NCBI RefSeq assembly: GCF_029784135.1 | Contig: NC_073745.1 | Coordinates: 243,501,624 to 243,565,623 of the forward strand | DNA: 64,000 bases | Source of the DNA: Toxorhynchites rutilus septentrionalis | Lineage: Eukaryota > Arthropoda > Insecta > Diptera > Culicidae | Direction: 5' to 3' | Shown here: piece by piece, positions 42,887 through 52,857 of the stretch | How positions within the stretch are numbered: position 1 is the stretch's first letter | Layout of the letters: each line of letters opens with the position of its first letter | The notes under the pieces: model-generated | The model's database searches: none | What the model saw: only the letters and a program-made list of their open reading frames with translations | What the model was told of the DNA's origin: nothing | Program-made: the position numbers and the translations under genes

Positions 42887-45538
42887 CTAATCTACTATAT
42901 ACAAATTTTTTATCAGGTCAAATTCAGAGGATCTAGATTTCTCAACAAATTTAGCTTTTGTTTCATACATAATTGCATCTAGTTTTTGGATATTAGCCTC
43001 TTGGTGTAGATCCGAGATCCTTGTGTCAAAAGGACGATCAAGAATCATCCTCAATGCACGATTTTGCGCCACTTGGAGTTTGTTCCTGTGAGTCTGAGCA
43101 CATGACCCCCACACCACAATTGCATAAAGGATGGCAGGAGCTATGATTTGATTGTAGACGGCCAGTTTGTTCACCTTTGAGAGACGGGATCGTCGACAGA
43201 TCAGAGGGTACAGAGATCGAACCAAAGCGGAACACCTATTCAAATTCTTCTCCACGTGCTGACGGAAGAGGAGTTTCTGATCTATCACTAGCCCCAAATA
43301 TGTTACTTCAGCGGACCACTCAACCCTTGTGCCATTCATCACCACAACGCAAGATGGAGGAGGTTTGAGTTTGGGAGACTGCCTGTGCAGGAACATGATT
43401 GTTTGGGTTTTGGAGGCATTGATTTTAATTTTCCATATGTTAGCATATTCAACAAAGGCGTCAAGGCATCGTTGAAACCTGTTTGTTATTTCACGAGGCA
43501 TCCTCCCCTTGACGGCAATTGCGGTGTCATCTGCGAACAGAAAGGACGCGCAGCCATCTCCCAGGGGAGGAGTGTCAGAGGTGTAAAGGCTGTACAGCAA
43601 AGGGCCCAGCAGACTTCCCTGCGGGACCCCTGCCTGGATGGAAAATGTGTTTGACAAACAGCCATTCAACGATACCCTGAACGACCTTTGCTGAAGGTAA
43701 CACCGGATGATTTTCACGAGATAAATTGGAATGTTAAAGGAACAGAGCTTATATACAAGCCCGTCATGCCAGACACAGTCGAAAGCCTTTTCGACATCCA
43801 ACAGTGCCAAGGCTGTGGACTTGGATACAGCCCTGTTCCTTTGGATGGTGTTCATCACTCTCACTAGTTGGTGGATAGTCGAATGCCCCCGTCTAAACCC
43901 AAACTGTTCAGGCAGGAGGATGTTGTTGACCTCAACAAATTTTTGCAATCGGAATAAAATGATTTTTTCAAAAAGTTTGCCCAGCGCTGAAAGGAGGCTG
44001 ATAGGTCTGTAGCTTGAAGGTAGAGTTGGATCCTTCCCGGGTTTGCGGATCGACACGATCTTCGCTTCTTTCCAGATGCTTGGATAATAGTGCAATTCCA
44101 AGCATCGATTGAAGATGTTGCTGAGCAGCGAGTAGACTTTGGGAGTGAGCCTTTTCAGGATCAGGTTGAAGATTCCATCAAACCCGGGAGCCTTCATATT
44201 CTTAGTGGCCTTCAGCGCTGAGCAAACTTGTTCTGCATTGACCTTATCTTCCCGAGGTATGGCACATGGGGAGGTATCTAGTTCTTGGACGCACTGCGCA
44301 ACCTGCTGTTCGAGCGGACTAGCCATATGCGAGCCAAGCAAATGCGACGATGCAATGTGATTGCCTATCGCATTCGCTTTCTCAATAGGCGCAACGAGGA
44401 GACTATCGCCGACCTTGAGAGGAGGAACTGGTTTCGGATGGTTTTTCAGCACTTTGGCAACCTTCCAAAATGGTCTGGAGCGATCATCCAAGTTTTGTAC
44501 GGTGCGCCCGAAGCTGTTGTTTCGAAGAGAGACCATCCTGGAAGCAATCTGCCTGTTCAGATCGGCCATCTCTTCCTTTCTGCCGAGATCCCCGGTCCTC
44601 TGAAACAGGCGTCTACGCACATTTCGCAAGCGGATCAATAGTTGAGTGTGAGAGTCAATAGCAACGAACTTACCCCTCACAGGAACACGCTGCACACACG
44701 CCACATCAGCCACGGAGATGGCGTATTGAAGTCCTTCTAATGCTTGGTCGATGTCCTCCACTGAATGCAGCAGCGGGTTCTCCTCGAGGTGATGGTTCAC
44801 CATCCTTCCAAACGCCAGCCAGTTGACGTGATGGTAATCCTTTCGAAGGTAGATGGCTGGAACAATGTTGACCCCTACTTCAGCAACCACCGGAAGGTGA
44901 TCGGAGCTGAGCTCGTTTACCGCCACCGGCTTGGTCAGCATGATGTTTGAAAGGAAGATGTCCAAAGTCGATGGATTTCCCGCAGGTGAGGTGAAGGTTG
45001 GCTCGTCCGAGAACTGTACCGCATACTGCCCATGTTGCGCGTGGTCGAAGAGAAGCCGCCCGTTTTGATTTTGTCGGTAGTTCCGCCAATCCTCATGGCG
45101 GGCGTTGAGATCACCCCCAACAACAAAGCGAGAAGAGGTGCGAGTGATGGCAGTCAAGTCATTTTGGAACTGACGCGCCATCATGTTGCTGTTCGGACAC
45201 TGATGAGGACAGTACACGGCAATGAAATGGATGTTGCCGTTTGTCAATGCGACCTCCACACTAATCGCCTCGATGACCGACGTGCGAACGTGCGGAAGTA
45301 TGTTGAGCTTCAGGCCTTTCCGTACGATGACCGCAACACCGCCCCCCCTAGAGCTGGTGCGATCAAGCCGGATGATGTTGTGATCCGGCAGCCAGAAACT
45401 GTCACCGGATTCCAGGTGGGTCTCTGAGAGCAGACCCACGTCGATGCTGTGTCTGCCGACGAAATCGGCAAACTCGATGGCTTTTGCTCTTATCGAGCAA
45501 GCGTTCCAAGTGGCAATTTTCAGAGACCTAAGAGCCAT
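42887..45538 (-). CDS. Jockey ORF2: endonuclease and reverse transcriptase, intact
   Basis: An uninterrupted frame of 883 residues from the ATG at 45538 (MALRSLKIATWNACSIR). The ORF could extend in frame to 45565, but the 45538 start overlaps the ORF1 stop in the usual ATGGCTCTTAG fashion. The N-terminal ~230 residues are the apurinic-like endonuclease, with LLSETHLES, VVGGDLNARHEDWRN and LSSDHLPVVAEV. The RT follows: APGFDGIFN, YRPISLLSALGKLFEKII, EQFGFRRGHSTIHQL, LLDVEKAFDCVWHDGL, QAGVPQGSLLGPLLYSLY and the catalytic FLFADDTAIA. The C-terminal region has ALVRSLYPLI and RALRMIL blocks and no RNase H domain. The protein nicks target DNA and copies the element's RNA at the nick. All expected catalytic motifs are present. 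Confidence 0.95.
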   Translation of the reverse strand: MALRSLKIATWNACSIRAKAIEFADFVGRHSIDVGLLSETHLESGDSFWLPDHNIIRLDRTSSRGGGVAVIVRKGLKLNILPHVRTSVIEAISVEVALTNGNIHFIAVYCPHQCPNSNMMARQFQNDLTAITRTSSRFVVGGDLNARHEDWRNYRQNQNGRLLFDHAQHGQYAVQFSDEPTFTSPAGNPSTLDIFLSNIMLTKPVAVNELSSDHLPVVAEVGVNIVPAIYLRKDYHHVNWLAFGRMVNHHLEENPLLHSVEDIDQALEGLQYAISVADVACVQRVPVRGKFVAIDSHTQLLIRLRNVRRRLFQRTGDLGRKEEMADLNRQIASRMVSLRNNSFGRTVQNLDDRSRPFWKVAKVLKNHPKPVPPLKVGDSLLVAPIEKANAIGNHIASSHLLGSHMASPLEQQVAQCVQELDTSPCAIPREDKVNAEQVCSALKATKNMKAPGFDGIFNLILKRLTPKVYSLLSNIFNRCLELHYYPSIWKEAKIVSIRKPGKDPTLPSSYRPISLLSALGKLFEKIILFRLQKFVEVNNILLPEQFGFRRGHSTIHQLVRVMNTIQRNRAVSKSTALALLDVEKAFDCVWHDGLVYKLCSFNIPIYLVKIIRCYLQQRSFRVSLNGCLSNTFSIQAGVPQGSLLGPLLYSLYTSDTPPLGDGCASFLFADDTAIAVKGRMPREITNRFQRCLDAFVEYANIWKIKINASKTQTIMFLHRQSPKLKPPPSCVVVMNGTRVEWSAEVTYLGLVIDQKLLFRQHVEKNLNRCSALVRSLYPLICRRSRLSKVNKLAVYNQIIAPAILYAIVVWGSCAQTHRNKLQVAQNRALRMILDRPFDTRISDLHQEANIQKLDAIMYETKAKFVEKSRSSEFDLIKNLYIVD

Positions 45539-46784
45539 ATTCAATGATAAACTTACCAAGCACATTCATCTGCTCGGGCTTGTTGCGGCACGCGCGGAGG
45601 GCGGTCGTCATCTTGTCAAAAATTTCCAGTAGCTCCGTCGGGGTGATCTTTTCGGAGTTGGTTTCAGTTTGTGGTGGGCGCCAAAATCCAGGGGGGGTGG
45701 GAGGCGAGCGCTGTCCGGCGGGCTCGCCGGAGGTACGTTGAAGAGGGGCAGCTCGATCCCGAGCGCTTGGATGAGTTGTTTGCTGAGTGGGGCGAAGCGG
45801 AGGAAAATCTTCTGCTCTAAACGACTTCTCCTTCTTCCGCCCCGGTTGATTGTTGATAGACGCCTGCTTGCGGATATGTTTCAAATTTTCGCGTTTCGGG
45901 CATTGCCGGTCCGAACCCTGATGAGCGCCGCCACAGTTGATACATTTGTACTCCACTTTACCAGCTTTGTCCACTGGGCAGTCACCAGTGGCGTGGTCCT
46001 TAGCACACGTACTGCAGCGAGGTTTGATGTTACAGTTGCAGGTGCCATGTCCAAAATTCAGGCACCGCTGGCACTGGGTGACGTCGCGACGGCCGCCACG
46101 GTAAGGTTCCCATCGGATTCTCAGGGAAAAAAGAGAGCGGATCGCTTTGAGGGCATTCAGCGTCACCGTCCCTTTCTGAAAGTGCACCAGAAACAGACAG
46201 TCCGGGTACATCTTCTCGTTTTCACCTCTACGTTTCATCCGGTAAATGGCGGTTACGACTAGCTTAAACCGATCCTTGAGTTCAGCGGTGATCGTCTTCG
46301 GGTCGTAGTTAGACAGGCCGCGAATAACAGCCTTGAAGGGTTTGTCCCCCGGGATGTCGTGGGTGAAAAACTCAATATTGGCATTCTTCAAAAACGCCAC
46401 GACCAGATCAAATTAATTCCGCGTACGGAGGAAAACTTTAGTGCCGATGCCACATAGCTTATATTCTGCTTTAACGCCCATCGATGCAAATTCACTGATG
46501 AGTTTGTCGAGAGCGACCGCCTTCACCACCAGCGGAGGGAGTTTGATTTTGGATGCTGCCTCAGTAGCAGAGTTTGCATTTTCAACCGTCGCGCCGAAGT
46601 CGCCTACTTCAGTGCCGTTCGATGCGGTGTCACAGTCGCGAAGGCTCGACTCTGTGCGGGCACTTTTCACCGCGCCACCATCGCGTGCATCATTAGATGA
46701 CGCTTGCCTTGAAAATTTATTGCCCCTGGCAATGCGATCATTTTTTGCAGGGCTCGAGCCTGCCTTCCTCTTCTTCTTGCTCAT
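45528..46784 (-). pseudogene. Jockey ORF1 (gag-like, zinc knuckles), one internal TAA
   Basis: The frame runs from the ATG at 46784 (MSKKKRKAGSSPAKND) to the stop at 45528, broken only by a TAA at 46413-46415; reading resumes in the same frame with FDLVVAFLKNANIEFF. The basic start is followed by an acidic/Ser-rich stretch, then a region with KAVIRGLSNYDPKTI as in Jockey gag-like proteins. Three zinc knuckles follow in order: CQRCLNFGHGTCNC, CSTCAKDHATGDC and CINCGGAHQGSDRQC. The C-terminus is Pro/Thr-rich, then a short helical stretch. ORF1 proteins bind the element's RNA and form the transported particle. A one-base change would account for the stop, so the defect is minimal. Confidence 0.9.
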
Positions 46785-46997
46785 CACACACTACGCGAAG
46801 CGTCAAATTTATGACGCGGTAAGAAGAAAACACACGATACGAATAACGCGAAAAACGAAAAGAAAAAACCACACGACGATATCCAAGTTGGATTACCACT
46901 GGTGGGGTCCAATCTTAGATCGAAGCGCAGCGAAAGCAAAGTGAACTGGACTGCTCAACAGTCCGATGCCGAATGATAATTGATAGTGGTGCGGACT

Positions 46998-47984
46998 CAA
47001 TCCACTTCATTTTCAAGCAAATTCATACATGTTTTCAAGCGATTTCTTGCAATCAATTCTCAGACCACCAGAGATGCCAGATTTCTAAATATGTTTGTAA
47101 ATTTACAGACATATCTATAAAATATTTTTATTTTTGTTGCAAACTTTTTGGATATAACAATATTTCACAGGTTTTTGAGAAATGATAGACTCTATTCATC
47201 AATACGGTGAGTCAAAGATATTTGACTCACCGTATGACATTTTTCCATAGTTTTAATGCATAAAAAGTTTTTATATTCAGTTTATATCAATACACATGAC
47301 GTTAGACCTTTTTTTTTTTTGAGTCATTCATTAACACTTTGCCGTCCGGCGTGACGTGCACAGTGGTTACGTGCACAAAATAGTTCGCACCGCAGTTATA
47401 TCGTGAGGATAGTATCGCTCAGTGGCCGACGACAGTACCTCAGTATCTTTTGCATTCTGTTGGTGTTTTGTTTGGTAACAATAATTTTTTTTTTAATTTT
47501 CTGAAAATATCTGCACAAAACTATTTGCAACTGGTAGAGAATATTTGTTCTTCCTGTTTATCATTTCGATTATATTTCCCGTAATCTATACGAACAGGAA
47601 GTTTTGTTTCACTAATGCCACTTTGGATCTCTGACAATTCAGAAATGAACATCAATATAATACTACTAGCTTACCCGGCAAACTTAGTCCCGCCCAAAAT
47701 TTGTTTTTAGTTATCAATACCTTCAAACATTCACGTTTACTTACTATGAGCAAGTTCATGAGTCCAATCGCAGAATTGTTCATTGATTGATTTTCTAATC
47801 GACCCCGTTGAATTTACCTTTTAATAAAAAATTCCTAGTACTTCTACCAAAACTCATCATTATAATATCAGATTATCACTTGCAAATAACATGTTTCTCC
47901 GTTACATGGAATAAATCGTCGATACAGAAAATAAGATAGAATGAAGACAGACCCCTCCCCTCTTGTCTATTCTACCATAGAAAC
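46998..47984. other. unassigned sequence with hairpin and piggyBac-like end
   Basis: No gene recognised. It contains the perfect hairpin at 47202-47235 and, at 47331, TTAACACTTTGCCGTCCGG, which resembles the TTAA plus CAC-type terminus of piggyBac-like elements such as the one at 17029. No opposite end was located. From about 47670 (TTACCCGGCAAACTT) a dispersed-repeat-like stretch leads into the units at 47985. Confidence 0.45.
47202..47235. repeat. perfect hairpin with TGAGTCA in both arms
   Basis: ATACGGTGAGTCAAA at 47202-47216 pairs exactly with TTTGACTCACCGTAT at 47221-47235, with the loop GATA. Each arm contains TGAGTCA (or its complement), the core of an AP-1-type site. Confidence 0.85.
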
Positions 47985-48380
47985 GTTTCGTGCCTCCTAC
48001 AATCTTCACCTGCCAAATTTGGCTCCATTTGCTTGAGTAGTTTTCGAGTTATGCAAAAATTTGTTTTCCATTTGTTTCATTTGTATGACAGCCAACCCTA
48101 AAAGAGGGGGCAGGAGTGTCGAACCGCCAAATAAACATTTATTGTATCTTTAAACCTCCACATGCCAAATTTGGTTTCGTTTGCTTGATTAGTTCTCGAG
48201 TTATGCAGAAATTTGTGTTTCATTTGTATGGTAGACTTCCACCTTAGAAATGTTTCTTCCCCATAAAACCTCCACATGCCAAATTTAGTTCCGTTTGCTT
48301 GATTAGTTCTTGAATTATGCGGAAATGTATGCCTTATTTGTATGGCAGCCCCCCTTTCCCCTTAGAGAGACGGGAAGAGT
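47985..48380 (+). repeat. ~125-bp repeat units (CCACATGCCAAATTTGG type)
   Basis: Three diverged units carry CCTCCACATGCCAAATTTGG, TTTGCTTGATTAGTTCTCGA and TTTCATTTGTATGGCAGCC, starting near 48005, 48160 and 48266. A further unit at 49430-49530 follows the LINE fragment, so the fragment appears to interrupt this array. Confidence 0.75.
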
Positions 48381-48649
48381 GTCTATTCGCTATGGAAAGT
48401 GTCTATTCGTTCTCATAATTGGGATGTTGCAGTCTTCAGTGCTATGTAAGTGTGCCCGACATGGGATACTTCCTATTGGGATGCAGCTGACCGTTAATCA
48501 GCAACGCCCCCCTAGTCTGCACCCCATATCTAGCGTGGTGCGTCTTTCTCGACTCGAGGAATCCAGGATAGAATGATCACTAGCCGGCGCAATCATCAGC
48601 TCGTGTAGAGTTGTCATGAGCGGTACAACCTTTGGCTCTTGTTGAATCA

Positions 48650-49440
48650 TCAGTGGACTGCACAACCTTCGGCCCGTGTATCTGTAAAGAGTTTGTGTAT
48701 GTATTGCCTCGACTAAGTAAGAGTAAGTAATGCGATAAAGATGCGGGTTTAGGTTGTAGTGATTGGACATAAGCCGAGATATCACGCGAATGAAATCACG
48801 ACCTACATTCAATCCCTTGAACCATGCACTCGTCGAGACCTTAGGGATAATCGTGTGTAACCAACGACCGAACTAATCTTCACTCCACATGCGCTGCCAA
48901 CTTACGAGCGTGTGCTGACGAGGAATGTGGAAAAATTCATTATAAGCAATTTGCCTTTCAAAAAGTGTGCCTTCTAAAGCGCCCACCTTAGCTAGCGAGT
49001 CCGCTTTTTCATTCCCCGGAATCGAGCAATGAGAGGGAACCCATGCTAAGGTAATCTTGAATAATTTTTCGACCAAAACACTCAATAGATGTCTTATTCT
49101 TGTTAGGAAATAAGATGAGCGTTTATCAACTTTCATTGAACGGATTGCCTCTATTGAGCTGAGACTGTCTGAAAAAATTAAATAATGGTCGATGGGCACT
49201 GTTTCAATGATCCCTAGTGCGTAGTATATCGCACCCAGTTCAACGACATACACGGAACAAGGATCTTTGAGTTTGAAAGAGGCACTGGAATTTTCATTGA
49301 AGATGCCGAAGCCAGTGGACCTGTTTATGTATGAACCGTCAGTAAAGAACATTTTATCAGATCTAACTTTCCCATATTCTGCCGAAAATATCGGCGGAAT
49401 AGAATCGGAGCGTAGGTGATCTGGAATTCCATGGAGATGC
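48650..49440 (-). pseudogene. I-like LINE RNase H fragment
   Basis: Minus-strand reading from 49352 gives FFTDGSYINRSTGFGIF (D), VVELGAIYYALGII (E), IFSDSLSSIEAIRSM (D) and WVPSHCSIPGNEKADSLAKV, then WQRMWSED, a stop at 48873 and FGRWLHTIIPKVS, GRDFIRVISRLMSNH. It is related to, but clearly different from, the RNase H region of the LINE at 55268 (YYTDGSSMNESTGFGVF). The RT, the endonuclease and the C-terminal finger are missing. A short readable stretch upstream of 49352 continues to about 49440. Confidence 0.85.
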
Positions 49441-49530
49441 CTAATTTGGTTTCATTTGCTTGATTAATTCTCGTGTAATGCAGCAATTTGTGTTTCATTT
49501 GTATGGCAGCCCCCCCTAAGAGAGGAGCGT
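49430..49530 (+). repeat. further ~125-bp repeat unit
   Basis: GATGCCTAATTTGGTTTCAT and TTTCATTTGTATGGCAGCCC match the units at 47985-48380. Confidence 0.7.
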
Positions 49531-49682
49531 GGTCAGGTCAGGAGGTATAATTTGTATATACCACTACGGATAAGGCGCGCGTGAATCACTTGCTCGAAAT
49601 GCAAATGCAGCGTTCGTTCGTATGGACACTGTGGAGAGAGGAGATATTGCAAATTAACCCTTTCTGTTGACGACTTATCGGG

Positions 49683-49719
49683 TATAAATGAGCCATTAGC
49701 GATTTCTAATACTCAGTCT
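49683..49719 (+). promoter_or_regulatory. TATA box plus initiator, candidate core promoter
   Basis: TATAAAT at 49683-49689 is followed by ACTCAGTC, whose A at 49715 lies 32 bases after the first T. TCAGT is the arthropod initiator consensus and this spacing is the usual one. No ORF of note lies just downstream, so it could belong to a small RNA, a retroelement terminal repeat or be chance. Confidence 0.35.
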
Positions 49720-50064
49720 CGACCCAAATAGCAAACGATCAGCAGTGTCCTAACTCTAATGTCACACATACACATAACGGTTTCGTACGTTACGAAGTTC
49801 AAGAGCAAAATCACTCTGGAGCAGGGACGCCAACCAAATATTTGAAAAAGCTGAAAATTAAAAAAAAACTGGAATAAGCTGGAAATTTTTTGAAAAAAAT
49901 TTTAAAAAAATGGAAAATTTTATTGCATTATTTTTCTCAATTTGTTATATTAACAATACAAATTAGGGTATACAGTGACAATTTCAGTATGTAGCATTGA
50001 TATTTACTTATTATTGTGAGGCCAATGTAATGATAGCGCAACTCTCATCTAAAAATTAGTGGAA

Positions 50065-50205
50065 ACAGGTATGCTTGCGAGGGGCCGCCGCTTCCGACTG
50101 TCGGCCAACTCGGATTGCGACATCTCGGTGGATTGGGATCGCTCGGTTCCTTATCCTCGTTAGATTGGGGCATCGCCCCCAATTATATAACCCTCAGGAT
50201 AAATT
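50065..50205 (-). repeat. repeat Q, copy 1
   Basis: The reverse complement reads GCCCCAATCTAACGAGGATA then AGGAACCGAG, GTCGCAATCCGAGT and CGGAAGCGGCGGCC. It matches 60235-60430 and 61140-61320. Minus-strand peptide pieces (MSQSELAD) parallel the other copies, suggesting a decayed short coding segment of a retroelement. Confidence 0.6.
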
Positions 50206-50890
50206 TTATAGCAAAAAAAAAACAAACTTATAAAAAATTGAGCTCCGCTGGCATCAATACGTAAGCACCGTAGTATTTTTAATTTTCCTCAATCAATCTC
50301 AAAATGTACGTTCATTTCAATAATATTATAATTTGTTTTACATTTTGTATCATTCTTACTAATCCTGACGTTTCTTATTATGCATGTCTACATAATTTTT
50401 GAAGACTGGAATTCCTCGCAATGTTTATGTTCCTGTTCTATATCTTAGTTTTGTTTTGTTCAAATTGTATCCAGAAAACATTCGGTCAATCTTACTAATC
50501 CTAAGTTTGTTTCATTTTTCTTCATTGTTCTTTATTTCTACATAATTTTGAAAGCTAGAATTCCTCGCATGGTTTTTGTCCCAGTTCCACTTCCTAGTTA
50601 TGATTCGTTCGAATTGTATACTAGAAACAATCGCTCAACGGTTGCTGAGAAATGCGACAGAATCAAGCATGTTAAAATTATTTTTTCTCAATTTGGGAAA
50701 AGTAAAACTAATGTCATACCTTTTGGGGATAAAATTTTAGCACAAAAGAAGCATCCTGGTGATCGTTTACAGTGAAGTCAGAAAACCCAGGTTTCCGATC
50801 TCCCTAAATGCATTATCGATTTTCTGGATATCATTTCGATCGAAAATATTTGGAACACTTCCTAGAAGGGGAACAATTTCTATGTCAATA

Positions 50891-51708
50891 CAGCGCGGAC
50901 TCGATTATATACAGTTTTTGATTTCTTTTCACTGTATATAATCGAGTCAAAAAAAAAATTTATTTGTTTTTTTTGCATGTCTTTTTCGATTTATGAAAAT
51001 TTTGATTTTTGATTCATCCCCTTAAAGTCAGAAAAACCTTTCTCACATGAAAAAAATAAATTTATCCAGATTATCTCATAATATTTGTTGAAGAAAATCC
51101 TCCTACGCACATGTTCGAATTTCAACAATGTCAGAGTTATAGAACTTTTTTTTTGTTTCGGACTCTGTTGCCTCAAACTGGCTCTACATTAAAAAGTACG
51201 CTACGGAAGACGATTATTATGCTTTCATTTGAAATGAGGAAATGAGGAAATTTAGTACAGGATATAGTAGTGGAACAAGTAAATTAGTGGATTTTAATAA
51301 CATTTTGGAAGTGAAAAACATAAAAGTTAATAATTTTTAATGTGATATTATTAACTTTATCCTAAATATTTATATTAAACTAGATTGTTTCTATCAATGA
51401 AATTGAAGTTCTTTAACCGCTCTACAATTTGTTCTTTGACGCACAACCTCTCTCTCTTTTTTAATTTGGCTGCAATATCGATATAAACAATTCCTGGTGA
51501 AAATTCAAGCAAAATCTTCAAAAATCACGATTTTTACCCCACTATACATGTAATAGACATTCAAACTTCACATTATCGCTGAAAGGTTACATTTATTCTT
51601 GAAATAAGCCATATTTTAAATATAAAAAAAAAATATTTTTTTCCAAACTGTATATACTTCAGTCCAAAATTGTATATAATCGAATCACATATAATCGAGT
51701 CCGACCTG
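50891..51708. mobile_element. 818-bp TA-flanked MITE, complete copy
   Basis: It starts CAGCGCGGACTCGATTATAT and ends with the inverse CGAGTCCGACCTG, with TA on both sides. ATAATCGAGTC motifs repeat in both subterminal regions. Interior without coding frames. Other copies lie at 304-480 (left end) and 7316-7975 (right part). Confidence 0.8.
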
Positions 51709-52250
51709 TAGTTGGATCAATTATCGCCACGTTCATGATTACAGGATCATTCAAATTAAAACGTTTTAGAACTTGATTGCAGAGTGCAATGGGAAACTTT
51801 ATCGAATTGGTCTTGAGATCAGCTTCTGCGTCGTGTGATATTCTACATACTGACAAATATTAATTGATCACCTACATAAACATAATCCAAACTGGCATAA
51901 TTTTGCTAATTGGACTGAATATCAATAAAAGAGAGGCAAATTAGTGAGGAAACACCGTACCGTTCTTCTATGTGCTTATACTAGATATACAAAGATACAT
52001 ATAAAGAAAGACGATAATCACCATAAGGGAATTCGATGTGGGTGAAACGGAGTAGGATTCTCAAAACTGGAAGAAATGAATATAATTTTAGGGAGTAAGC
52101 AACTTGAAAATCTCGAAAAAATAAAAAAAAAAACTATACAAAACTGTGAAAATTAAATAAAAAATTGGCCTTTGGCTGGTTTGCTGGCATGTTTGGAAAA
52201 ACGTGGCAGTATACAGGAAAAACTGGGAGATTGGCAACCCTGCTTTGGAG

Positions 52251-52635
52251 GAACGGTAATTTTAATTTTTTTTTGACAGAAAAAAATGGAATTTTAACAT
52301 TCCACGCGGACTGACTTGAATAGGACTCATATGCTGAAACGGTAAAAAACTCGTATACTGTAAACTTCGGAGAGTGTAAGTATAGTAAATTGGGTCCCCT
52401 TGGTATCGGTCCACCAAATCAGGCTCTGCTTGTTTGCTTTCCCGTTCAGGTGGAAGCGATCCTTATCGTTGATTAATCTTTATACTCAAAATACGGTACA
52501 AATTCATAAAAAGACGGGACAATAAAAATGGTCGTAAATACGGAACGGTCCCGTTCAAAATGGCATGTTTGGCCAGTTTACTGATGGAGCCTTATGTCAG
52601 AATGATTTACTGTACAACACCCAACAGAAAGCATT
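52251..52635. other. unassigned sequence
   Basis: No feature recognised between the hAT-type element and the small MITE. Confidence 0.5.
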
Positions 52636-52854
52636 CCCCTTTATTCCGCGCGGCGAATGAGGTGAGATGGCTCAAGTCACTGCATTCCCGTAGGCGGACG
52701 GCGTGACTAAAGTTTGTCACTAGGTGAGATTTGAATTTGTATCCTCATATGTTATCGACTCGGGTATTAAAAAGAAGTCGAAAAGCAAGGTAGCTTCCAT
52801 AATGAAGCGTGAAACTTTACTGTGTCACGTCACTCGCCGCGTGAAATAAGGGGG
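52636..52854. mobile_element. 219-bp MITE with ATT flanks
   Basis: The left end CCCCTTTATTCCGCGCGGCG and the right end (inverted) CCCCCTTATTTCACGCGGCG continue as GAATGAGGTGA and GAGTGACGTGA. They match at most positions over about 32 bases. Both sides are flanked by ATT (52633-52635 and 52855-52857). A 3-bp duplication would suit the PIF/Harbinger superfamily, but its usual target is TWA, so the superfamily is left open. Confidence 0.65.
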
Positions 52855-52857
52855 ATT

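Larger units (their letters stand above)
42634..46983 (-). mobile_element. Jockey-clade LINE, nearly intact and full length
   Basis: TAGTGGTGCGGACT at 42620-42633 is repeated exactly at 46984-46997, so the 4350-bp element between is bounded by a 14-bp target duplication. On the minus strand it starts TCAATTATCATTCGGCATCG, has about 200 bases of leader, then ORF1 and ORF2 overlapping by 11 bases, a ~250-base 3' region and a poly(A) tail of about 14 As (the T run at 42634). There is no RNase H, as expected for the Jockey clade. The clean ends, the tail and an unbroken ORF2 indicate recent insertion. Confidence 0.95.
49822..52242. mobile_element. 2.4-kb hAT-type element, non-autonomous, with nested insertions
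   Basis: The ends are CAGGGACGCCAACC and, inverted, CAGGGTTGCCAATC, flanked by CTCTGGAG at 49814-49821 and CTTTGGAG at 52243-52250 (7 of 8 identical). hAT elements of the Buster type have CAGnGnTGCCAA-like ends and 8-bp duplications. No transposase coding was found. The interior contains a fragment of repeat Q (about 50065-50205) and a complete TA MITE at 50891-51708, so at least part of its length comes from later insertions. Confidence 0.7.

Noticed and set aside
45032..46262. Plus-strand ORFs of 131 and 197 codons
   Set aside because: They are antisense shadows of Jockey ORF2 and ORF1, which have the real domain motifs on the minus strand.
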